Positions 46,250 through 55,153 of a stretch of 64,000 nt of DNA are shown in pieces. Every line of letters starts with the position of its first letter. Positions within the stretch are counted from its first letter, which is position 1. Where the stretch lies: contig QGGY01000001.1 in the NCBI GenBank assembly GCA_003148945.1, forward strand, positions 620,001-684,000, written 5' to 3'. Source of the stretch: Murimonas intestini (GTDB lineage Bacteria; Bacillota; Clostridia; Lachnospirales; Lachnospiraceae). Both the position numbers and the translations under genes were made by a program. A model generated the notes under the pieces. It made no database searches, had not been told where the DNA came from, and was given only the letters and a program-made list of their open reading frames with translations.

Positions 46250-47044
46250 ATGAGAATAACTTCATTAGTTGAAAATACGACTAAGTCAGAACTTAAAACA
46301 AAACACGGACTTTCCTTATATATTGAAACGAAATCACATAAAATTTTATTTGATTTAGGTTCAGATAACACATTATTTGAAAATGCTATGAAAAGAAATA
46401 TAGATATTTCAAAAGTGGATACTGTTATTATTTCTCATGGGCATTTTGACCACGGAGGAGCATTGAAAAAGTTTTTAGATATTAATTCTCTGGCAAATAT
46501 CTATGTGCAAAAAGAAGCCTTTGAACCACATTACAGTAAAACCTTATTTCTTAAAATACCAGTTGGAATTGATAGTACGCTTAAATCTAATAGGCAAATC
46601 AAACTATTAAATGGTAATTATAAAATTGATGAAGAATTATCGTTGTTTACAGTAAGTAAAACAAATAAATTTTATTCCCCTGCCAATAATGCTCTTTATG
46701 ATAAAAAGGGCAAAGATACTTTTGTACACGAACAAAACTTGATTATTTCAGAAAACAAAGTAGTAGTTATTATGGGGTGTGGGCATGCTGGTGTTGTAAA
46801 TATCATGGAAGAAGCAAAGAAGTATCAACCACATTTTTGTATTGGTGGTTTTCATTTGTTCAACCCACTTACAAAGAAAACAGTATCAAAAGAATTGTTA
46901 AACAGTATTGCTATGGAATTACAAAAGTATAAAGATATTGAATTTTATACTTGTCATTGCACTGGTGAAAAGGCATATCATTATCTATCTCAACAAATGG
47001 ATAATATGAATTATATATCTTGCGGTAATGTTATCGAAATCTAA
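46250..47044 (+). CDS. MBL-fold metallohydrolase
   Basis: The 264-residue protein has the metallo-beta-lactamase metal motif SHGHFDHGG (about 63-71), GCGHAGVVN near 180 and TCHCTGE near 245. This is the pattern of the subgroup including dihydropterin-ribofuranosylaminobenzene phosphate synthase-like proteins. It probably hydrolyses a phosphate or ester in the cytoplasm. AAAGGAG precedes the ATG. The gene is markedly richer in A+T than its neighbours, with many AAA, ATT and TTA codons, indicating separate acquisition. Confidence 0.82.
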   Translation: MRITSLVENTTKSELKTKHGLSLYIETKSHKILFDLGSDNTLFENAMKRNIDISKVDTVIISHGHFDHGGALKKFLDINSLANIYVQKEAFEPHYSKTLFLKIPVGIDSTLKSNRQIKLLNGNYKIDEELSLFTVSKTNKFYSPANNALYDKKGKDTFVHEQNLIISENKVVVIMGCGHAGVVNIMEEAKKYQPHFCIGGFHLFNPLTKKTVSKELLNSIAMELQKYKDIEFYTCHCTGEKAYHYLSQQMDNMNYISCGNVIEI

Positions 47045-47067
47045 GTATATATTTAATCAAATTTGAA

Positions 47068-47262
47068 TTTATTACTGTGGCCGGCTGTATGGAAATGTTG
47101 GATGATGCCACCAGAAAGGAAATGATATCGCGAGAAGGTGACACCATGTATTTTTCTGATGGGGTTGATCCGGATTACTGTGTTCTTAAATTTGATGCGG
47201 AGAGTGGGCGTTATAACACGAACTTCTATTCTGAATCCTTTGGAGTTGGTGGAGATGAATGA
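47068..47262 (+). pseudogene. C-terminal fragment of a pyridoxamine-phosphate-oxidase-like protein
   Basis: The frame reads TVAGCMEMLDD, then DTMYFSDGVDPDYCVLKF and GRYNTNFYSESF, matching the tail of general-stress PPOX-family flavoproteins. The N-terminal flavin-binding half is absent, and no ribosome site precedes the first ATG at 47083. It is a gene remnant. Confidence 0.7.
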
Positions 47263-47288
47263 ACTGAAAATAATTAGGAGAAAACGAT

Positions 47289-47906
47289 ATGAAAAAATGT
47301 ATTTTGTTTGTAATCTTGGAGCAGTATGCGGACTGGGAAGCAGCGTATCTATCCTCCGCTCTCTATATGTTAGGATGCGGAAAGTATGAAGTTAAAACAG
47401 TATCTTTGACCAGGGAACCTGTTTCTTCCATTGGCGGTTTTTGTGTATTGCCTGATTTTGATATTGCTTCCACTCCAGCCGATTATGAGGCATTGATTTT
47501 AATTGGCGGAATGTCCTGGAGAAATGACGAAGCACGGAAAGTCAAACCACTTGTGGATGAATGTCTGGCGGCCGGGAGGGTTTTGGGCGGTATCTGCGAT
47601 GCTTCGGCATTTCTTGGAACCGTGGGCGCTTTGAACGAAGTCTTCCACACAAGCAACGATTTGAACGACCTGAGGCAATGGGCTGGTAAAGCATATACAG
47701 GAGAAAAGAACTATATTATGAGGCAGGCTGTAAGTGACCGGAATATCATCACGGCAAACGGCACGGCTCCTTTGGAATTTGCCAAAGAAGTAATGCTCGT
47801 ATTAAAGGCGGCATCGGAAAAAGCCATTACAGAATGGTTTGAGCTTCATAAACTTGGATATTATAATGTGGCGCTGCCACAGGCTGCAGCCAGTTGGAAT
47901 GATTGA
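47289..47906 (+). CDS. DJ-1/PfpI-family protein
   Basis: The 205-residue protein has a DJ-1 fold with the nucleophile cysteine in GGICDASAFLG (about 101-111), an upstream acid in FVILEQYADWE and ILIGGMSWRND. Members act as glyoxalases, deglycases or stress-related hydrolases. AGGAGAAAACG precedes the ATG. The stop at 47904-47906 runs straight into the broken nitroreductase copy, so the original downstream region has been replaced. Confidence 0.85.
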   Translation: MKKCILFVILEQYADWEAAYLSSALYMLGCGKYEVKTVSLTREPVSSIGGFCVLPDFDIASTPADYEALILIGGMSWRNDEARKVKPLVDECLAAGRVLGGICDASAFLGTVGALNEVFHTSNDLNDLRQWAGKAYTGEKNYIMRQAVSDRNIITANGTAPLEFAKEVMLVLKAASEKAITEWFELHKLGYYNVALPQAAASWND

Positions 47907-47921
47907 CTGTCTGATTATACA

Positions 47922-48533
47922 TGGAGAAGTAAAAAGGACGGTTCAGGCAGGCTGACTATCGTTGAAATCCCATTCAATGCAAAAGAGGTATTTCATAAAC
48001 CCAAGGGATCCGTTTATGTAAGTGGTACAATCAATGGCATCGAATACCGAAGTAAATTGCTGTCCCGCGGCAGCGGAAAATTTGTTATGGTTTCAGATAA
48101 AGCGATGCAAAAGTCCATAGGATTTGACGGGCAGGAAATGACTGCGAATATCACGATGGCCTCCGAAGATTTGGAAGCTGTTACAGGGGAGCCTGATAAA
48201 ATTGCTGATGTTAAATGCGGCCTGGATGTGCTTACCGCCATAAAAACACGGCAAAGCATACGAAACCATTTTATTGTGATAAGAGACAGATGTGTGCTAT
48301 CCATGCTGGCCCAGCAAAATTCAAATGCCGCTATGTTGGAGTTCTCCGCAGGAGCAATTATAGTTTGCGGTGATAAAAACAGGGAAGGGATCGAAGAGTT
48401 CCTGTATGCAGATTGTGCCGCCGCTGCACAAAACATACTGCTCTGTATTCACGGCTTAGGTCTTGGAGGCGTTTGGTGTGGGGTAGTGCCCAATTCTGAT
48501 TGGCGAAAGCTGCCGGCGTTCGGTTCTAAATGA
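47922..48533 (+). pseudogene. Damaged second copy of the DUF1905-nitroreductase gene
   Basis: Most of this stretch matches the gene at 36111 at nearly every position. The 5' end is missing (no start codon; the match begins at KKDGSGR). A deletion of 90 bases in frame removes residues FTAKPVSE through DKRPY, which include the flavin-binding MCAPTAKDK. The last 50 residues are replaced by PAFGSK and a stop. It lies immediately behind the DJ-1 gene and cannot encode an active enzyme. Confidence 0.88.
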
Positions 48534-48592
48534 AGAGAAGAAGGGTTTGGCGGTATCTGCGGACTTTATATGGACACATTTCCCAATGGAAG

Positions 48593-49006
48593 ATGGAAAA
48601 TCCTGAGGCCGATAATAATGTTCTTGGCTCTTTCGTCATTTACATACCTCGGAAAGAATTTGAAAAAATTGAAACAACAGGGGAATTTGGTCAAATTCAT
48701 TTTGAAACATTAAATTCAGATGTGTTAGTACACGCCAACAAATCAGTTTTAGTTCTTGATCTGGATGCTGATCAATTGGAACACAATATTACACTCGAGG
48801 GTTCCGAAGCAAATGCATTTCGAGAGGTCTCTGTTTATTTCGATAAATTACCGGATAATGTCAGAATGGATATAAACACGGTTCAAGACGGTATAGTAAA
48901 TGATCCGCAGAACATACTTAAACACAACAGGTTTGAATCAGGATTAGTGAAACCTGTCATAAGTATCAATAATACAAAAGATATAAATATTTACGTAGAA
49001 GAATGA
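48593..49006 (+). CDS. Hypothetical protein, possibly truncated
   Basis: From ATG 48593 the frame encodes 137 residues; a longer version starts at 48530 overlapping the pseudogene stop. It contains a repeated beta pattern (GSFVIYIPRKEFEKIE, VYFDKLPDNVRMDIN) and ends INIYVEE. I do not recognise the family. It has no strong ribosome site, and the sequence just upstream is a recombination joint, so the original start may be lost. Base composition is AT-rich, like the MBL-fold gene. Confidence 0.45.
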   Translation: MENPEADNNVLGSFVIYIPRKEFEKIETTGEFGQIHFETLNSDVLVHANKSVLVLDLDADQLEHNITLEGSEANAFREVSVYFDKLPDNVRMDINTVQDGIVNDPQNILKHNRFESGLVKPVISINNTKDINIYVEE

Positions 49007-49057
49007 AATTGTCTATTGATTTGAAAAATCGAAAGTTGATAAGGAGCTAAAAGAAAA

Positions 49058-49495
49058 ATGTGTGAAGAATGTTACTCTGATGAAAATAGAATTACGCCAT
49101 TGCTAAATCCTTTGGATTGCTTAGAAAACCATACTCAATATATTTGTGGAACTTGTGGGCGCTGCATTTGTATTGAACACGACCCAAACAGAGGATTGCA
49201 GAGGTGGAATTTTCCTTTTAAGTCATTGGAAATTGCAAAACTTTATTTACGAACAGCCGACTATACAACGAAAAAATCATGTGGTATTTATGAGATAGAG
49301 AACAGTAAAGGAAGAGTAGCTTATAAAATATTCGCAGGGAATGAGGATTTACATCTATTTTTGAAAAAGAATAAAGATAAGAAATGCAAACAAATGACAC
49401 CTGTGTTTGCTGTTGGAGAGTATAAAGAATATCCACATGCAGAAGTACGAAAATTAACTTCTGGTGAAATAAAACAATATATGAGCGAACGTTAA
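49058..49495 (+). CDS. Hypothetical protein with N-terminal zinc-binding cysteines
   Basis: The 145-residue protein has CEEC, then CGTCGRCICIEHD within its first 50 residues, a likely zinc ribbon or treble clef. The rest is mixed alpha/beta (AYKIFAGNEDLHLFLKKNK, KQMTPVFAVGEYKEYPHAEVRKL). I do not recognise the family. AAGGAG lies before the ATG. It is AT-rich like its upstream neighbour and the two may have arrived together. Confidence 0.55.
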   Translation: MCEECYSDENRITPLLNPLDCLENHTQYICGTCGRCICIEHDPNRGLQRWNFPFKSLEIAKLYLRTADYTTKKSCGIYEIENSKGRVAYKIFAGNEDLHLFLKKNKDKKCKQMTPVFAVGEYKEYPHAEVRKLTSGEIKQYMSER

Positions 49496-49672
49496 ATTCT
49501 GGTTTTATAGTATGTCTTAAGTAATATTGAAAGGGTGTATTTTCTCTAAAAAACCAATCCGCTCCATCATCATGTTTATCAAAGGCTGTGATTGGCTTTT
49601 TGGAGGTATAAAAATGGGAGAATAAAAGAGCACACCGAAAAGGCACCTCACAAAAGGAGGAAGATAGTCATC

Positions 49673-50746
49673 ATGGTATATTTAGTTATTGGCATTATTT
49701 TTATGGGTTTTTTGATTATTTTTATCAATAGCCCAGGTAAACTCCCACCGTTAGAAGATACACAAGGAAATCTGATTTCAGATTCTATCTCCGAAAAAGT
49801 ATGGATTGAAGTCAATGGGATTAAGCAGGGGATGTTTATTCGAGGAGAGAATATCCAAAATCCAATAATACTGTATCTTCATGGCGGCCCCGGTACACCA
49901 ATGCTACAATTCATCACATATTTGGAAAAAGAGGAGCGCCTGGAAAAGTATTTTACGGTTTGCTACTGGGATCAGCGCGGTTCGGGAATGACATACAATA
50001 AATCAACTGATCCGTCAACGATGACGGTATCGCAAATGGTGGAAGATACACGCGCAGTAACTGAGTACGTTAAATCTCGCTTTGGACAAAATAAAATATA
50101 CCTGATTGGTCACTCCTGGGGATCGTACCTTGGTGTTAAAACCATAGAAAAATATCCCGAAAATTATCTTGCGTATATTGGTATTGGTCAAGTGACAAAT
50201 CAGGTGGAATCGGAACGACTGGCATATGAATTTATGTTAAACCATGCACAAGAAATAAACGACCAGGAGGTGATGAAACAGCTAGGAAAGTATGATCCGT
50301 ATGCTGACGGTTTTCCACAGCTTGATTACCTTGTGAAAGGCAGGACAAATATGCTCAATAAATACGGAATTGGGCATTTACATCAAGGACTTTCCTCTAC
50401 TGACATACCTAAATCACTCTCTGTATTTAAGGGATATACATTGATTGAAAAAGTAAACTGGTTTCTTGGTGCTGATTTTTCAATGGTACATCTGTTTCCA
50501 ACCGTATTAGAGGATAATCTTTTCATATCGTCTACAAAATTTGAAGTTCCGTTTTATATTATACAAGGTGATTATGATTACATGGTATCTCAAGTCCTGG
50601 CAGAAAAATATTTAGAGGTTATCGAGGCTCCTAAAAAAGAATTTTTTTCATTTGCAAATTCCGCTCATTCGCCTAACATGGAAGAACCGGAAAAGTTTAT
50701 TGATATTCTTCGTGATATAGCATTAGAAAATTCACCCGAAGAATAA
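49673..50746 (+). CDS. Membrane-anchored alpha/beta hydrolase (proline iminopeptidase-like)
   Basis: The 357-residue protein opens with one transmembrane helix (about 2-22), followed by an alpha/beta-hydrolase domain: oxyanion loop HGGPGTP, CYWDQRGSG, nucleophile elbow GHSWGSYLG, acid in QGDYDYM and histidine in SAHSPNME. HGGPG and DQRGSG are typical of the proline iminopeptidase group. I chose ATG 49673 behind AAGGAGG; a longer frame from TTG 49592 lacks a site. It would act on the outer face of the membrane. Substrate unknown. Confidence 0.78.
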   Translation: MVYLVIGIIFMGFLIIFINSPGKLPPLEDTQGNLISDSISEKVWIEVNGIKQGMFIRGENIQNPIILYLHGGPGTPMLQFITYLEKEERLEKYFTVCYWDQRGSGMTYNKSTDPSTMTVSQMVEDTRAVTEYVKSRFGQNKIYLIGHSWGSYLGVKTIEKYPENYLAYIGIGQVTNQVESERLAYEFMLNHAQEINDQEVMKQLGKYDPYADGFPQLDYLVKGRTNMLNKYGIGHLHQGLSSTDIPKSLSVFKGYTLIEKVNWFLGADFSMVHLFPTVLEDNLFISSTKFEVPFYIIQGDYDYMVSQVLAEKYLEVIEAPKKEFFSFANSAHSPNMEEPEKFIDILRDIALENSPEE

Positions 50747-50930
50747 TGTTTGGCTACTTCTGGACATTTTGTCCATATGTTGATACGGAAAAACCGAATT
50801 AAAGTAAGCAATCAAGTACATCTTTGGCGGAGAAGGCGTAGTTAGTGGTTTTCTGGTAAAAGACACACCACATGGACGCGTCTTAGCCAAATAGCACAAG
50901 TGGTTTGACTTAGACCAGGAGGAGAATATT

Positions 50931-51173
50931 ATGATTCGACAATTAAGCGGTTTTTTTACAAAGCCGCAAATATATGCTTCTAGCACTGGAGAGTTCTGGA
51001 ATGACACACATATATCCAAAGGGATGCTGGCGGCACATCTCAATCCGCAGGAGGATGCGGCAACCCGAAAGCATGAATTTCTTGACCGGTCGGTTCAATG
51101 GATTTCTAAAATTGCACCGCCAGCCCAGATACGTTTCCGCCATTTATCTCTATTGAAAAGTAAATGTGTTTAA
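50931..51173 (+). pseudogene. Truncated class I SAM-dependent methyltransferase
   Basis: The frame has the N-terminal segment typical of one methyltransferase group: FFTKPQIYASSTGEFWND, ISKGMLAAHLNP and FLDRSVQWISKIAPPAQ. It then stops after 80 residues, just where the SAM-binding DLGCGPG loop should begin. AGGAGG precedes the ATG. Immediately upstream (about 50812-50890) a 26-residue fragment reading YIFGGEGVVSGFLVKDTPHG ends at a stop; I do not recognise it. Confidence 0.7.
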
Positions 51174-51272
51174 AATATGTTATTACGATATAGATGAGAG
51201 GATTTAAGCTGCTGTTTACAGAATGAACAGTGAGGCATTTAATTTAGAAATGAAAGACTTCTTGTAAGACAC

Positions 51273-51302
51273 TTGACAAGTAAGTTTTATTTCTTTTATA
51301 AT
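51273..51302 (+). promoter_or_regulatory. Consensus sigma-A promoter of the MATE/ABC-F operon
   Basis: TTGACA (51273-51278), an 18-base spacer and TATAAT (51297-51302) match both consensus boxes exactly. It is 354 bases before the first structural gene, leaving a long leader. Confidence 0.85.
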
Positions 51303-51336
51303 TAAGTTATGAAAAAGAGGAAAAGGGGTGAACACA

Positions 51337-51435
51337 ATGCTGTTGTTTGGGAAGTTCTGCATTGGATCCAGCTCTGCACAATCATATAAGACAGGACATT
51401 GTGTGGAGCCCAATCAGATAAACAGATTTATTTGA
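51337..51435 (+). CDS. Putative regulatory leader peptide, 32 residues
   Basis: ATG 51337 has AGGGGTG about 8 bases upstream and lies 35 bases after the -10 box. The peptide begins MLLFGKFCIGSSSAQSYK and ends at TGA 51435. It is followed by two terminator hairpins and then resistance genes. Leader peptides in this position are commonly stalled on by antibiotic-bound ribosomes to allow read-through. No functional data can be read from the sequence; the role is inferred from layout. Confidence 0.5.
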   Translation: MLLFGKFCIGSSSAQSYKTGHCVEPNQINRFI

Positions 51436-51520
51436 GAGGTAGGGCTGTATAGATCAGAGGATTCTGATTTAAGAGCCTTATTTGTGTTACCTTTTGAACA
51501 ACTCAGATGATTGGATATTT

Positions 51521-51556
51521 GGCCGTGGACAATGTTTTGTCTGCGGCCTTTTGTTG
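51521..51556 (+). terminator. Leader terminator 1 (possible attenuator)
   Basis: GGCCGTGGACAA (51521-51532) pairs with TTGTCTGCGGCC (51537-51548) over 12 base pairs, two of them G-T wobbles. TTTTGTTGTT follows. It lies between the promoter and the MATE gene. Confidence 0.75.
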
Positions 51557-51588
51557 TTAAGTTCCGCTATGTCTTTATTGTAGCATGG

Positions 51589-51640
51589 AAAAAGCAGAGG
51601 GCCACGCCGTTGGGTATGGCTGCCTCTGCTTTTATTTTTT
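51589..51640 (+). terminator. Leader terminator 2 (possible attenuator)
   Basis: AAAGCAGAGG and an inner GCCA pair with TGGC and CCTCTGCTTT, followed by TATTTTTT. It ends 16 bases before the MATE start, so transcription must pass two hairpins to express the operon. Confidence 0.8.
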
Positions 51641-51655
51641 GAAAGGACTATTAAA

Positions 51656-52939
51656 ATGGAAAATATAGAACAGGATTTGACGGTGGGGAGTGTTCCCAAG
51701 AAACTGATACGATTTGCAGTACCTCTATTGGGCGCAAACATACTGCAGTCGCTTTATAGTATGGTGGATATGCTGGTTGTGGGGCAGGACTGTTTTGGCC
51801 GCTCAATACAAAGGGGCAAATGATGAGCAGGGACAAAAAGAGACCATTGGAACCTTATTCAGCCTGTCTTTTATTGTCTCCATCATTGTTACAATCGCAG
51901 GATTACTGGTATATTCCCCTCTTTTTTCCCTTCTCCAGGTGCCTGCGGAGGCGATGGAAGATGCCTGTGCTTATATGCAGGTCATCTGTGTGGGAACGAT
52001 ATTTGTTTTTGGCTATAATGCGGTGTGTTCGCTCATGAAGGGTTTTGGAGATTCCAAAAGTCCGCTGTACTTTGTGACCATAGCTGCAGTGATAAATGTT
52101 TTTTTTGATTTTTTATTTGTTGGTCCTATGGGTATGGGGACAAAGGGGGCAGCTTATGCAACTGTTTTTTCACAGGGGATATCCTTAGTTGTCTCTGTTA
52201 TACATTTGAAACAAAAAAAATTTATATTTGATTTTAAGCTGAGAAGTTTTGCCGTTCAAAAAGAGAAGCTGATCATTATTTTGAAGGTGGGTTTACCAAC
52301 AGCTCTTCAAATGGTGATCGTCAATATCTCATATCTGCTGATCACGGGAGTGCTGAATACCTTTGGTGTTTCGGTGGCGGCAGCTTCTGGTATTGGACTA
52401 AAGGTAAATACCTTTGCAGGTATGCCGTGCTGGGCCATCGGGCAGGCGGTAACTGCTATGGCGGGGCAAAATATGGGAGCACATGATACGGAAAGAGTAA
52501 AGAAAACCACGCGGTACGGATTATTGATAAATACTTTTGCCACGTTTCTTACAGTTGTATTGGTCCAAATTTTTGCAGAAGCCATTATTATGCTTTTTGA
52601 CCCTGCCGGTACAGAGGTGATCACAGAAGGAGTCATGTATCTTTGTATCTGCTGTAGTATCAACAGTCTGGTTTATGCAGTAATGTACACGCTGGATTCT
52701 TTTGCGATCGGCGCAGGCTCTGCGAATATTGCCATGTGTAATGCTTTTTGGGATGCCGTGATCGTGAGACTGCCGGTCTGTTGGCTACTGGCGTTTACCA
52801 TGCAGATGGGGCTATAGGTGTATATATTGGTCAGGCGTTGTCTCCCGTTTTGCCTGCTCTGGCAGGTATTGTCTACTTTAGGAGTAAATCCTGGGAGACA
52901 AAAAAACTGATCGGCAATACAGAATACCATAAAAAATAA
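51656..52939 (+). pseudogene. Broken MATE-family multidrug efflux gene
   Basis: The first frame from ATG 51656 encodes PKKLIRFAVPLLGANILQSLYSMVDMLVVG, a normal MATE start, then fails after about 45 residues. A second frame picks up at 51789 with TVLAAQYKGAND and runs to 52817; about 35-45 residues are missing at the join. Near 52797-52803 another shift is needed to continue with DGAIGVYIGQALSP to 52939. An intact member would have about 450 residues and export cationic drugs by antiport. Two independent lesions make activity very unlikely. Confidence 0.85.
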
Positions 52940-52971
52940 TAAAATAAAAATTAAAATGGAAAGGTTTGGTT

Positions 52972-54606
52972 ATGACTATGAATGGCAGTAATATGAATCT
53001 CGCCTTTGGTTTGGAAGTAATCTATGAGGACGCAGAATTTCAAGTGAATGATCATGATAAAGTAGGTATTGTTGGTGTCAATGGCTCCGGGAAAACCACA
53101 TTGTTCCGTGTTCTACTGCGGGAGCAGGAATTAGACAGCGGAAGTATTAACACGCACAATGCACGAATTGGTTATCTGCCCCAGGAAATTGCGGTGGAGG
53201 ATGAATCCTGTACGGTGCTTGAGTACCTGCAGGAGGGACGTCCCATTGGCAGGCTGGAGACAGAGCTGGACCGGATTTATCAGAAGTTGGAACAGGCGGA
53301 TGTTTCGGAGCAGGGGATATTGCTTACACGAATGGAGAAGATCCAGACCCGTTTAGAGTTTTTCGACTATTATAATGCGGAAAGTATTCTGCTTGATATG
53401 ATAGACCGTATGCAGATTGACATTGATCTGTTGGAAACGCCGCTTAGCCGGCTGTCCGGCGGGCAGAAATCAAAGATAGCTTTCGCGCGTGTTCTGTACT
53501 CAAAATCTGAAATCCTGCTTTTAGATGAACCCACAAATCATTTAGATGCAGCTTCAAAAGAGTTTGTGACGGATTTTCTCAAAAATTATAAGGGGCTGGT
53601 ATTGATCATCAGCCATGATGTGACCTTTCTTGATGAGATCATAAATAAGATACTGTTCATCAATAAAGTGACGCATAAAATATCCATCTATGACGGCGAT
53701 TATAAAACTTACAAAAAGAAATATGCGGAGGAACGGCGTCTGCGTGAACGGATCATTGCTCAGGAGGAAAAAGAAATCAGGGAACTGGAAGATTTTGTAC
53801 GGCGGGCAAACCAGGCAAGCCGTACCAATCATGCGATCAAACGCATGGGACAGGAACGGGAGCTGCGTCTGGAGAAAAAACGGAGCAGGCAGCACAGCCG
53901 TGAACGGGTTTATAAGCGTGTTAAAATGGATATCCACCCTGTGCGGGAGAGCGGGGATATCCCATTACAGGTGAAAAACCTGTCATTTTGTTATCCGGAT
54001 CAGCCGTATCTCTACAAAGATTTGTCGTTTCAAATAAAAAGAAAAGAGCGTTTTTTGGTGGTTGGCAAAAACGGTGTGGGAAAATCCACACTGCTCAAGC
54101 TGGTCATGGGTATTCTTACCCCTGATGCGGGGGAAGTCCGGTTTCATCCGAAAACGGATGTGGCTTATTATGCCCAGGAACTGGAACAACTTGATCTGCA
54201 AAAAACTGTTTTTGAGAATGTACAGACAGAAGGATATGCCGTTAAGGAGTTGCGATCTGTTTTAAGCAATTTTCTTTTTTATGAAGATGATATCAATAAA
54301 AAAGTAGAGGTTCTGTCTCCCGGTGAAAAAGCCCGCATTGCACTATGCAGGATTTTGCTGCAAAAGGCAAACTTTCTGCTTCTTGACGAGCCCACGAATC
54401 ACTTGGACCCTGAAACACAGAGTATCATTGGCAAAAACTTTGATCTTTTTGAAGGTACCATTATGGTTGTCAGTCATAACCCGTGGTTCGTTGAGCAGAT
54501 TGGCATCAACCGGGTGCTGATCTTACCTGCCGGCAGAGTCGTGGATTATTCCCGTGAAATGCTGGAATACTATTATGGCTTTAATAATATAGAGGAGGAC
54601 TATTAA
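52972..54606 (+). CDS. ABC-F ATPase, probable ribosome-protection antibiotic resistance protein
   Basis: This 544-residue soluble protein has two ABC domains without membrane segments. Domain 1 has Walker [10 protein letters not shown], signature LSGGQKSK and Walker [13 protein letters not shown] charged helical linker follows (about 245-320; REERIIAQ-like, [16 protein letters not shown]). Domain 2 has [17 protein letters not shown] and [11 protein letters not shown]. This is the Vga/Lsa/Msr layout, proteins that displace ribosome-bound lincosamides, pleuromutilins, streptogramins or macrolides. A housekeeping ABC-F cannot be fully excluded, but the leader region and Vat neighbour favour resistance. 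It is the only intact gene of its operon. Confidence 0.82.
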   Translation: MTMNGSNMNLAFGLEVIYEDAEFQVNDHDKVGIVGVNGSGKTTLFRVLLREQELDSGSINTHNARIGYLPQEIAVEDESCTVLEYLQEGRPIGRLETELDRIYQKLEQADVSEQGILLTRMEKIQTRLEFFDYYNAESILLDMIDRMQIDIDLLETPLSRLSGGQKSKIAFARVLYSKSEILLLDEPTNHLDAASKEFVTDFLKNYKGLVLIISHDVTFLDEIINKILFINKVTHKISIYDGDYKTYKKKYAEERRLRERIIAQEEKEIRELEDFVRRANQASRTNHAIKRMGQERELRLEKKRSRQHSRERVYKRVKMDIHPVRESGDIPLQVKNLSFCYPDQPYLYKDLSFQIKRKERFLVVGKNGVGKSTLLKLVMGILTPDAGEVRFHPKTDVAYYAQELEQLDLQKTVFENVQTEGYAVKELRSVLSNFLFYEDDINKKVEVLSPGEKARIALCRILLQKANFLLLDEPTNHLDPETQSIIGKNFDLFEGTIMVVSHNPWFVEQIGINRVLILPAGRVVDYSREMLEYYYGFNNIEEDY

Positions 54607-54607
54607 A

Positions 54608-54985
54608 ATGGCGGATTCAAAGAAATTATATCCCAGAACAGGGGATAAACAGACGATTTACTTAAAAAATGCAATTACTGACCCGAGCATTCAGGTAGGC
54701 GATTATACAATGTACAATGATTTTGTCAATGACCCAACAGATTTTGAGAAAAATAATGTTCTGTATCATTATCCCATAAACCATGACCGTTTGATGATTG
54801 GCAGATTCTGCTCGATCGGATGCGGGGCAATTATCGGTGCCCGCGCTGTAGTGACAAAGGACGTATCACCATATACCATTGTAGGAGGTATTCCTGCAAA
54901 ATCCATCAGAAAGCGTTATTCGGAGGAAAGAATTGCAAAGAACATAAAAGCAATTCAAAACGGCCGTTTATATCAGTTGAAATAA
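54608..54985 (+). pseudogene. Internally deleted streptogramin A acetyltransferase (Vat-type)
   Basis: The frame opens [18 protein letters not shown] and [21 protein letters not shown], then jumps directly to [24 protein letters not shown]. Normal Vat/CatB-type acyltransferases have 205-215 residues; about 80 are missing here, including the left-handed-helix core and the catalytic histidine. The deletion keeps the frame, so a 125-residue protein could still be made but should be inactive. AGGAGG precedes the ATG, two bases after the ABC-F stop. Confidence 0.85.
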
Positions 54986-54993
54986 AGCTTGTA

Positions 54994-55034
54994 CGGGATT
55001 GCCGGTGCTGATCATGATGTACCCGGCAGTCCCG
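54994..55034. other. Strong hairpin after the resistance operon
   Basis: CGGGATTGCCGG (54994-55005) pairs with CCGGCAGTCCCG (55023-55034) with one wobble. No uridine run follows on the plus strand, so it may act as an RNA-stabilising hairpin rather than a classic terminator. Confidence 0.4.
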
Positions 55035-55153
55035 AAAAGCAGGAGATGGATCTGCAGGCTGTGGATTCCCGTTATTGATAAACTGTTTTATTTAGGCAGA
55101 TGTATATTAGTTTAATGAAATTATATAGTTAAAATAAATATATATGTGTGGAT

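Noticed and set aside
51714-52817. An intact MATE transporter gene starting at 51714
   Set aside because: The first 25 residues of that frame are not MATE-like; the true start lies in another frame at 51656, and the C-terminal end is in a third segment, so the gene is broken.
54608-54985. A short but functional acetyltransferase
   Set aside because: The ends match Vat-type enzymes, but about 80 residues of the catalytic core, including the histidine region, are missing.
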